Assembly (NCBI GenBank): GCA_038525525.1
Contig: JBCBHO010000003.1
Location: 310,001-374,000, forward strand
DNA: 64,000 nucleotides
Source: Shimia_B sp038525525
Lineage (GTDB): Bacteria > Pseudomonadota > Alphaproteobacteria > Rhodobacterales > Rhodobacteraceae
Direction of reading: 5' to 3'
The stretch's first letter is position 1, and the number at the start of each line of letters is the position of its first letter. Position numbers and translations under genes: made by a program. The notes under the pieces were generated by a model, which saw only the letters and a list, made by a program, of their open reading frames with translations, was not told the DNA's origin and made no database searches. Of the stretch, positions 57,772 through 64,000 are shown piece after piece.

Positions 57772-60006
57772 ATGAGCAGGATACCGACGCGTGACGAGAT
57801 CCTCGATTGGATCTCCGCCCATCCCAAGGAAGCTTCGAAACGCGATATCGCCAAGGCCTTCGGCATCAAGGGCGCGGCGCGGATCGACCTGAAGCGCATT
57901 CTGCGCGAGCTGGAGGACGAGGGGCACCTCGCCAAGCGGAAGAAGAGCTACCGCGACGCCGACAGGCTGCCGCCGGTGGCGGTGCTGCTCGTGCAGACGC
58001 CCGATGCAGACGGGGATGTCTTTGCCAGGCCCATGGAGTGGGGCGGGGAGGGGCCAGAGCCCCGCGTGCTCATGGTGCAGCGCGCCTCTGAGCCCGCGCT
58101 GGGCGAGGGCGACCGCATCCTCGCGCGGCTCTCGGAGGTGAAGGGCGAGGAGCATCACTACGAGGGGCGCTTGATCCGGAAGATCGGCGCCAACCCGCGG
58201 CGCATCCTCGGGGTCTTCCGGCAGGGATCCGAGGGCGGGCGGGTCGTCCCGGTGGACAAGAAGCAGGACCGCGAATGGATCGTGCCCGCGGGCGCCACAG
58301 GCGGCGCGCGGGACGGCGAGCTTGTGGAGGCCGAGCAGGCCGGGCCAAAGGGGCGCATGGGCCTGCCCAAGGCGCGCGTGGTCTCCCGGCTGGGCGATCC
58401 GTCGGCGCCGAAGGCTGTCTCGCTCATCGCGATCCACCATCACGGCATCCCCGACGCCTTCCCTGACGATGCGGTGGCCGAGGCCGACGCCGCCGAGCCC
58501 GCCGCCCTGGGCGACCGGGAGGACCTGACCCACCTGCCGCTCATCACCATCGACCCGGCCGATGCGCGAGACCATGACGACGCGGTCTGCGCGCTCGAGG
58601 CCGAGCATGGGTTTACCATCTGGGTCGCCATCGCCGACGTGGCGCATTACGTGCGCCCGGGATCGGCGCTCGATCGCGAGGCACGCAAGCGAGGGAATTC
58701 GACCTATTTCCCCGACCGCGTCGTACCGATGCTGCCGGATATCCTCTCCGGCGATCTCTGCTCGCTCCACGAGGGGGTGACGCGGGCCTGCCTCGCCGTG
58801 GAGATGAAGATCTCGCCTGAGGGCGCGCTTCTGGGAAGCCGCTTCACGCGGGGGCTCATGAAAAGCCCTGCGGCGCTCCACTACGGAGAGGTGCAGGCAG
58901 CGATCGATGGCGCGCCCAACGCGCGGACGCAAGACCTGCTCGAGCCGGTGTTGAAGCCGCTCTACGCCGCCTACGCTGCGCTTGTACGCGCGCGCGAGGC
59001 GCGGCAGCCGCTCGATCTCGATCTGCCGGAGCGGCATATCGAGCTCTCGGATACGGGAAAGGTCACGACGGTGGCCTTTCGCGAGCGGCTCGATGCCCAC
59101 CGGCTCATCGAGGAGATGATGGTGCTCGCCAACGTGGCCGCGGCGAAGACGCTGAGCGAGAAGCGCGTGCCGCTCCTGTTCCGCGTCCATGAGGAGCCGT
59201 CGCCCGAAAAGCTCGAAGCGCTGCGGGAGACGGCTGGCTCCGTGGGGCTGCCGCTGGCCAAGGGGCAGGTGTTGAAGACGCGCCATCTCAATCGCCTCCT
59301 CGCGGAAGCGGAGGGCACGGAGTTTGCGGAGATGATCAACATCTCCACGCTCCGCTCCATGACGCAGGCCTATTACGCGCCGCAGAACTACGGGCATTTC
59401 GGGCTGGCGCTCAGCCATTACGCACACTTTACGTCGCCCATCCGCAGATATTCCGACCTCATCGTCCATCGCGCGCTCATCACTGCCCATGGCTGGGGCG
59501 AGGACGGGCTCTCGCAAGACGAGATCGAACGCCTCGAGGCCACCGCCGAGCATATTTCCGAGACCGAGCGCCGCTCCATGCTGGCCGAGCGCGACACGAC
59601 GGACCGCTACCTCGCGTCCTATCTGAGCGAGCGCGTTGGCAACGAATTCACCGGGCGGATTTCTGGCATTGCGCGCTTCGGCGTTTTCGTGAAGCTCGAC
59701 GAGACCGGGGCGGACGGGCTCGTGCCCATCCGGGACCTCGGCGCGGAGTATTTCCACTACGACGCCGACGCGCTCACGCTCACGGGCTCTTACACTGGCC
59801 GCGAGATCGGGCTCGGGCAGCGTGCAACGGTGCGCCTGGCCGAGGCCACGCCAGTGACCGGTGGCCTCATCCTCGAGATGCTCGACATCGAGGGCGCGCC
59901 GCTCACGCGCGGGCCCCAGCGCCGCGCCAAACCGCCCAAGCGCAAGATGCGTGTCGCCAAGAAGAAGAGCGCGAAGGTGCGCAAGGTCACCCGGCGGAAG
60001 CGATAA
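57772..60006 (+). CDS. rnr: Ribonuclease R
   Basis: 3'-5' exoribonuclease that degrades structured RNA. The 744-residue protein has an N-terminal winged-helix domain (PTRDEILDWISAHPKEASKRDIAKAFGI), two cold-shock domains, the RNB catalytic domain with ITIDPADARDHDDAV at about residue 259-273, a C-terminal S1 domain (GRISGIARFGVFVKLDETG, about 624-700) and a Lys/Arg-rich tail. Follows serB after a 190-base gap with no clear gene. Confidence 0.96.
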   Translation: MSRIPTRDEILDWISAHPKEASKRDIAKAFGIKGAARIDLKRILRELEDEGHLAKRKKSYRDADRLPPVAVLLVQTPDADGDVFARPMEWGGEGPEPRVLMVQRASEPALGEGDRILARLSEVKGEEHHYEGRLIRKIGANPRRILGVFRQGSEGGRVVPVDKKQDREWIVPAGATGGARDGELVEAEQAGPKGRMGLPKARVVSRLGDPSAPKAVSLIAIHHHGIPDAFPDDAVAEADAAEPAALGDREDLTHLPLITIDPADARDHDDAVCALEAEHGFTIWVAIADVAHYVRPGSALDREARKRGNSTYFPDRVVPMLPDILSGDLCSLHEGVTRACLAVEMKISPEGALLGSRFTRGLMKSPAALHYGEVQAAIDGAPNARTQDLLEPVLKPLYAAYAALVRAREARQPLDLDLPERHIELSDTGKVTTVAFRERLDAHRLIEEMMVLANVAAAKTLSEKRVPLLFRVHEEPSPEKLEALRETAGSVGLPLAKGQVLKTRHLNRLLAEAEGTEFAEMINISTLRSMTQAYYAPQNYGHFGLALSHYAHFTSPIRRYSDLIVHRALITAHGWGEDGLSQDEIERLEATAEHISETERRSMLAERDTTDRYLASYLSERVGNEFTGRISGIARFGVFVKLDETGADGLVPIRDLGAEYFHYDADALTLTGSYTGREIGLGQRATVRLAEATPVTGGLILEMLDIEGAPLTRGPQRRAKPPKRKMRVAKKKSAKVRKVTRRKR

Positions 60007-60090
60007 CGCGCCGAGCGCCATGATCGCCGCTGACAGGCACGCCGCGCGTGCCTAACGTGGGGCCAGTTCCCTTGGTCTTCGGGTATCGCC

Positions 60091-61326
60091 ATGCGCCTTG
60101 TTTCCGCTCTCCTCGCGCTTTTGATCTTGGCCGCCTGTGCCGGTGTCGCCACTCTGGGCCCATCGACCCAATCGCAGAGGGCGGAGAGACAGGTGGACCC
60201 AGCCAAGGAGCAGGCCTTCCAGGCATGGATCGCAGAGTACCGCGCCGGCGCTGAAGCGCGGGGCGTGCCCCGAGCGGTGCTGTCGCGGGCCTTTGCCGAT
60301 GTACGCTACAATGCCGAAGTGATCGAGAAGGATCGCAACCAGGCGGAATTCTCTCTGCCGATCTGGGACTACCTCGCTCGGATCGCCTCGGACGCGCAGG
60401 TGCGGGGCGGGCAGGCGGCGCTCGCGCGGCACAACGCCGTGCTCGAGCGGATCGAGGCGCGCTACGGCGTCGACAAGGAGGCGGTCGTGGCCGTCTGGGG
60501 CGCGGAGACCCGCTACGGCGAGACGCGCGGCACGATCCCGGTGATCGAGGCCACGGCGACTTTGGCCTTCGACGGGCGGCGGGGCGAGTTCTTCCGGCGT
60601 CAGCTCGACGAGGCCATCCGCATCCTCGCACGCGGGGACACGAGCCCGGCCAACATGACCGGAAGCTGGGCGGGCGCCATGGGGCACACGCAGTTCATCC
60701 CCACCTCGTACCAGGAATACGCCGTGGATTTCGACGGGGACGGGCGGCGCGACATCTGGAGCGATGATCCCACCGATGCGCTGGCTTCCACGGCGGCCTA
60801 TCTCGACCGCTTCGGCTGGACGGAGGGGCAGCCCATCGCCGTGGAGGTGCGGCTCTCGGGCGGGGCGGACACATCGCTCGCGCGGCGGAGCTTCACCCTC
60901 TCGCCGTCACAATGGGCGGCGCGGGGTGTCACCGGGCTCGACGGGAGGCCTGTGCCCGATGTCGGGCAGGCTTCGCTCTTCCTCCCCGCTGGGGCCCAAG
61001 GGCCCGCCTTCCTTCTCTTCAACAATTTCCGCGTGGTGGAGCGCTACAACGCCGCCGATGCCTATGTCATCGCCGTGGGGGAGCTTTCGCGGCGGATCGC
61101 CGGCGCGCCGGGCATCCAGGGCACGTGGCCGGTGGGGCAGCGGGCGCTGAATGCGCGCGAGGTGCGCGAGTTGCAGCAGCGGCTGACGGCGGCCGGCTTT
61201 GATACGCAGGGCGCGGATGGTCTCATGGGGTCGAACACGATCGCCGCCATCCGGGCCTACCAGCGCACGAACGGGCTCACCGTGGACGGCTTTGCCTCGC
61301 TCGAACTGCTCGAGGCACTGCGCTAG
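60091..61326 (+). CDS. Lytic murein transglycosylase (MltB type) with peptidoglycan-binding domain
   Basis: A 411-residue lipoprotein that cuts the glycan strands of peptidoglycan. The signal ends in LLILAAC (lipobox Cys at about 16). The SLT_2 catalytic domain has the Glu in VVAVWGAETRYGETRGT at about residue 139 and HTQFIPTSYQEYAVDFDGDGRRD, and a PG_binding_1 domain follows at about 345-405 (LQQRLTAAGFDTQGADGLMG). It ends convergent with a GNAT gene, overlapping by 4 bases. Confidence 0.93.
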   Translation: MRLVSALLALLILAACAGVATLGPSTQSQRAERQVDPAKEQAFQAWIAEYRAGAEARGVPRAVLSRAFADVRYNAEVIEKDRNQAEFSLPIWDYLARIASDAQVRGGQAALARHNAVLERIEARYGVDKEAVVAVWGAETRYGETRGTIPVIEATATLAFDGRRGEFFRRQLDEAIRILARGDTSPANMTGSWAGAMGHTQFIPTSYQEYAVDFDGDGRRDIWSDDPTDALASTAAYLDRFGWTEGQPIAVEVRLSGGADTSLARRSFTLSPSQWAARGVTGLDGRPVPDVGQASLFLPAGAQGPAFLLFNNFRVVERYNAADAYVIAVGELSRRIAGAPGIQGTWPVGQRALNAREVRELQQRLTAAGFDTQGADGLMGSNTIAAIRAYQRTNGLTVDGFASLELLEALR

Positions 61327-61763
61327 AGCGAGATTTCCATCATGCGGTGCTGGATCCCGGCATCGTCGAAGACGGCACCGTAGGGGCGGTAGCCCAGCCG
61401 CTCATAGAACGAGAGGGCGGAAAGCTGCGCGCCGAGTATCGCGCGGGTGGCGCCGAGGCGGCGCGCACTCTTGTGGCATTCTTCGAGAATGGCTTCGCCG
61501 AAGCCCTTGCCGCGATGATCGCGGAGGACGCAGACGCGCCCGATCTTGGCGGTGGTGCCCATGGGCAAGAGCCGTGCCGCGCCAATGGGATAGCCGTTGA
61601 GCGACGCGAGGAGATGCACTGCCTCGCCATCCTTGCCGTCCACCTCGTCCTGCTCGGCGACGCCTTGTTCATTGATGAAGACCGCGCGGCGCATGGCTTG
61701 GCAGGCGGTGACGTTCTGCGTCTCGGCTACGGTGACGGCGATGAGAAATACTCCCTCAGACAA
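61323..61763 (-). CDS. GNAT-family N-acetyltransferase (ElaA-like)
   Basis: A GNAT protein with MRRAVFINEQGVAEQDEVDG at the N-terminal end of the domain, the acetyl-CoA loop VLRDHRGKGFGEAILEECH and the closing segment ALSFYERLGYRPYG. I give a TTG start at 61763 (146 residues) because no ATG or GTG fits the family start; this overlaps dapE by 37 bases. A GAGGGAG site (61757-61751) precedes an ATC codon at 61742-61740 instead of a usual start, so a non-standard start is conceivable. Confidence 0.8.
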   Translation of the reverse strand: MSEGVFLIAVTVAETQNVTACQAMRRAVFINEQGVAEQDEVDGKDGEAVHLLASLNGYPIGAARLLPMGTTAKIGRVCVLRDHRGKGFGEAILEECHKSARRLGATRAILGAQLSALSFYERLGYRPYGAVFDDAGIQHRMMEISL

Positions 61764-62905
61764 CGCGTGTAGATGGCCTTGAGACGGTGAATATCGTCCA
61801 GTGGTACGCGTTCGTCCACCGCGTGCATGCGTTTTCCCACGAGGCCGCATTCGACGACCGGGCAGTGATCCTTTATGAAGCGGGCATCCGAGGTGCCGCC
61901 CGAGGTGGAGAGCACGGGCGTGCGGTTCGTCTCCGCCTGCACCGCCGCCTGAACGAGCTCGGAGAAGGCGCCGGGGGGCGTGAGGAAGCTCTCGCCGGAG
62001 ATCTTGATCTGCAGGTCCACCGTGACGCCGAAGGCATCCGCGACCTGCGCGGCCTCGTGCTCCAGCCAGTCGCTGACGCTGGCCCCGGAATGAAGGTCGT
62101 TGAAGCGGATATTGACGATCCCCTTGGCATGGGCGGGGATCACGTTGGTGGCGGTGTTCTCGGTGGTCATGGAGACGATGGCGAGCGTGGAGGGATCGAA
62201 GTGATCGGTGCCTTCGTCGAGCGTGTGGGAGGCGTAGGTATTCATGAGCCGGGCGAGGGCGGTGAGCGGATTGACGGCCATGTGCGGGTAGGCGGAATGC
62301 CCCTGCTTTCCGGTGACCGTGACCCAGGCGGTCATGGAGCCGCGGCGGCCGATCTTGATGGCGTCGCCCATCTCCTCGGGGTTCGTGGGCTCTCCCACGA
62401 GGCAGTGGGTCATGGCCTCGCCGGTCTCGTCCATCCAGTCGAGGAGCGCGGTCGTCCCGTCGAGGGCGTCGCCTTCCTCGTCGCCCGTGATGGCGAGGAT
62501 GACCGCGCCGTCGGGCGGAGTGTCGCGGACGAAATCGACCGCCGCGGAGGCGAAGGCCGCCACACCGCTCTTCATGTCGGTGGAGCCGCGGCCGTAGAGG
62601 TAACCGTCATGGATCTCCGCGCCGAAAGGGGGATGTGTCCAGGCCGCGGCATCGCCCACGGGGACGACATCGGTATGCCCGTTGAAGCCGAAGGTGCGCG
62701 CATGGCCCTTCTCGCCCCAGCGCGCGAAGAGGTTTGACACGCCGCCCCGGTCCACGCGCATGCACAGGAAACCCGCCGTGCCCAGAAGGCTCTGCAGCAC
62801 CTCCAGGGCACCGCCTTCCGCGGGCGTGACAGAAGGGCAGCGGACGAGATCGGCTGTGAGCGAAACGGGGTCGTGAGGTATCTCCATGTGCCTTTGATGC
62901 GTCAT
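61727..62905 (-). CDS. dapE: Succinyl-diaminopimelate desuccinylase
   Basis: Zinc/cobalt hydrolase in lysine and peptidoglycan-precursor synthesis. The 392-residue protein has the metal sites in FGFNGHTDVVPVGD (His), GRGSTDMKSGVAAF (Asp), TGDEEGDALDG (Glu) and GEPTNPEEMGD, then the C-terminal FIKDHCPVVECGLVG. Starts at GTG 62920 and ATG 62887 are alternatives to ATG 62905. Followed by the overlapping GNAT gene. Confidence 0.95.
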   Translation of the reverse strand: MTHQRHMEIPHDPVSLTADLVRCPSVTPAEGGALEVLQSLLGTAGFLCMRVDRGGVSNLFARWGEKGHARTFGFNGHTDVVPVGDAAAWTHPPFGAEIHDGYLYGRGSTDMKSGVAAFASAAVDFVRDTPPDGAVILAITGDEEGDALDGTTALLDWMDETGEAMTHCLVGEPTNPEEMGDAIKIGRRGSMTAWVTVTGKQGHSAYPHMAVNPLTALARLMNTYASHTLDEGTDHFDPSTLAIVSMTTENTATNVIPAHAKGIVNIRFNDLHSGASVSDWLEHEAAQVADAFGVTVDLQIKISGESFLTPPGAFSELVQAAVQAETNRTPVLSTSGGTSDARFIKDHCPVVECGLVGKRMHAVDERVPLDDIHRLKAIYTRCLREYFSSPSP

Positions 62906-63141
62906 CGGGCTGTCTCTCACAAGCTATTCGGGCGCGCAGCGCGATTGCAGCTATGCAGACCCCGGATTTTGAGTTATCCCCAAGTCAATCGCGCGCGAAA
63001 AAGCGCGTAAAGACAAATAAATGCCTGAGGCAGGGCAGAGGTCGAGCAGGCCTCATCAGCGGTAGAGAAGCGCACGGTGCGGGGATGGTTCCCCCGTGGG
63101 TTCGTGTGGCCGTCGATCCTGTCCCGGCAATGGGGCAGAGT
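62906..63141 (+). promoter_or_regulatory. Gap upstream of the surface-protein gene
   Basis: About 230 bases with no gene that I can support. It has an AT-rich stretch (62968-63025) with a CGCGC...GCGCG hairpin around 62990-63008 and TTATCCCCA at 62974-62982, which differs from a DnaA box by one base at a conserved position. The promoters of dapE (leftward) and the surface protein (rightward) must both lie here. Confidence 0.4.
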
Positions 63142-64000
63142 ATGGTTGCAGGCCGCGAGCTAGACTACGATACCGGTGCGACCGCGCGGGAGATGGCCGA
63201 TACCATCTTTGGCGATGGCGTCTCCGTCGTCGGAGCATCCTATACCGGCGACAATCGATCCTCGGCGATCTATTCGCGCGGCGACGAGCTCGCCTCCAAC
63301 GTCACGCCCTCCGACACCGGGATCATCCTGTCGACCGGACGGGCAGACCAATTCACCAACCAGAACGCCAGCCAGTCAAACCTGTCCGGCAGCCGCTCCA
63401 CCAACACCTCCGGCGAGAACAACAACGCCGATTTCAACGCGGTGGCGGGGCGCTCGACATTCGATGCCTCCTATCTCGACGTCTCCTTCACCAGTGTGGG
63501 CGACGTCATGACGATGCAATTCGTCTTCGCCTCCGACGAATATCCGGAATACACGTCCTCGATTTACAACGATGTGCTCGCCGTCTGGATCAACGGCACC
63601 TACGTCCCGATGGCCGTGGGTAACGGAAATACCTCCGTCACCACCATCAACGAGCAGAACACCCAGAACCTCTACCGCGACAACACGGGCGATCAGTTCA
63701 ACACCGAGATGGACGGCTTCACCGTGACGCTCTCGCTCACGATCCCGGTCATCCCCACGACGGATCCCTCCGATCCGCAGGTCAACACGATCCGCATCGG
63801 CATCGCGGACGCCTCCGACAGCGTCTACGACTCCAGCGTCCTCATCGCCGCTGACAGCGTGCAAAGCGTGCTGGTGGCCGACGACGATGAATTCACCCTT
63901 CGTCTCACCGAGACGAAGACCGTGGACGTGCTGGCCAATGACAGCTTCACCGGCTTTGTCGAGGTGACGCATATCAACGGCGTCGAAGTGGAAATCGGCG
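63142..64000 (+). CDS. Choice-of-anchor-L domain protein, 3' end cut by the window
   Basis: The frame is open to the last base. The visible 286 residues match the choice-of-anchor-L domain of secreted or surface proteins: MADTIFGDGVSVVGASYTGD, TPSDTGIILSTGRADQFTN, the Asn/Ser/Thr-rich TSGENNNADFN and EMTMQFVFASDEYPEYTSSIYNDV-like segment with an Asp/Glu-rich turn, then a cadherin- or VCBS-like beginning (VDVLANDSFTG). No classical signal peptide is seen, which suggests type I secretion. Rhodobacterales members often carry a Hint domain further on. GGGG precedes ATG 63142; ATG 63130 and 63085 are in-frame alternatives. Confidence 0.82.
   Translation, partial: MVAGRELDYDTGATAREMADTIFGDGVSVVGASYTGDNRSSAIYSRGDELASNVTPSDTGIILSTGRADQFTNQNASQSNLSGSRSTNTSGENNNADFNAVAGRSTFDASYLDVSFTSVGDVMTMQFVFASDEYPEYTSSIYNDVLAVWINGTYVPMAVGNGNTSVTTINEQNTQNLYRDNTGDQFNTEMDGFTVTLSLTIPVIPTTDPSDPQVNTIRIGIADASDSVYDSSVLIAADSVQSVLVADDDEFTLRLTETKTVDVLANDSFTGFVEVTHINGVEVEIG

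Noticed and set aside
57571..60021. 816-codon minus-strand frame opposite rnr
   Set aside because: Composition is Arg/Leu/His-rich and mirrors the rnr codon pattern; no ribosome site or family match.
62974..62982. TTATCCCCA, one base from a DnaA box
   Set aside because: The change hits a strongly conserved position, and it stands alone in a normal promoter gap.
1..64000. CRISPR arrays, insertion sequences, prophage genes or toxin-antitoxin pairs
   Set aside because: I read the intergenic stretches and saw no regular spacer pattern, transposase, integrase or paired small TA frames.

Overview
This window is about 64 kb of GC-rich bacterial chromosome. Gene content and order point to an alphaproteobacterium of the order Rhodobacterales (Roseobacter group). 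The clues are rpsT-dnaA-dnaN-recF-gyrB in one direction, an alphaproteobacterial mitofilin/Mic60 homologue next to a HemY-like protein behind hemD, a mutM/ubiE/ubiB neighbourhood, a BKACE-family enzyme coupled to kynureninase, zinc-finger-less Tdh, and a choice-of-anchor-L surface protein at the right edge. The region is dense housekeeping chromosome. I see no insertion sequence, prophage, CRISPR array or rRNA operon, and only one tRNA.

Layout. 1-10.8 kb: a truncated secreted protein, ahcY, a TPP-dependent enzyme, small proteins, the leftward operon tsaD-gpsA-yciI-EVE, and the divergent hemD-Mic60-hemY. 10.8-16.4 kb: tRNA-Thr(CGT), the leftward pair kynU-BKACE, and leftward ubiE-ubiB with a GT4 glycosyltransferase coupled to ubiB. 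16.4-26.6 kb: rightward membrane protein, mutM, enoyl-CoA hydratase, rpsT, a 480-bp regulatory gap rich in GANTC, dnaA, dnaN, recF, a LysE exporter, a perfect DnaA box, and gyrB. 26.6-39.9 kb: a secreted EEP-family lipoprotein, YciI, hemerythrin, trhO, a Cys-cluster protein, the NAD-salvage genes pncA and pncB, the leftward unit arfB / class III aminotransferase / APH kinase, D-lyxose isomerase plus an aldo/keto reductase, an aminotransferase, an MBL-fold hydrolase and an SDR. 39.9-48.5 kb: an unusual micro-ORF/terminator unit, a queuosine-precursor transporter, mepA, a UMF1-type MFS protein, a thioesterase, YggT, recQ, yaaA and a thiolase. 48.6-64 kb: kbl-tdh for threonine breakdown, a chain of overlapping tiny membrane-protein genes leading into fumarylacetoacetase, the serine-synthesis locus (serA, serC, serB, with a candidate serC-motif leader), rnr, a MltB-type transglycosylase, a GNAT protein, dapE and the truncated surface protein.

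Functional links supported by neighbourhood: replication initiation and clamp (dnaA/dnaN/recF/gyrB); NAD salvage (pncA+pncB); serine synthesis in three steps (serA, serC, serB); threonine to glycine and acetyl-CoA (tdh, kbl); ubiquinone synthesis (ubiE, ubiB). Less familiar links are a kinase plus phospho-lyase pair that looks like an amino-alcohol degradation module, kynureninase coupled to a beta-keto acid cleavage enzyme, and the fahA leader genes. The most unexplained element is at 39.97-40.15 kb: a 17-base match to the 16S rRNA 3' tail placed as a Shine-Dalgarno before an 18-codon reading frame, followed by a terminator just upstream of an SDR gene.
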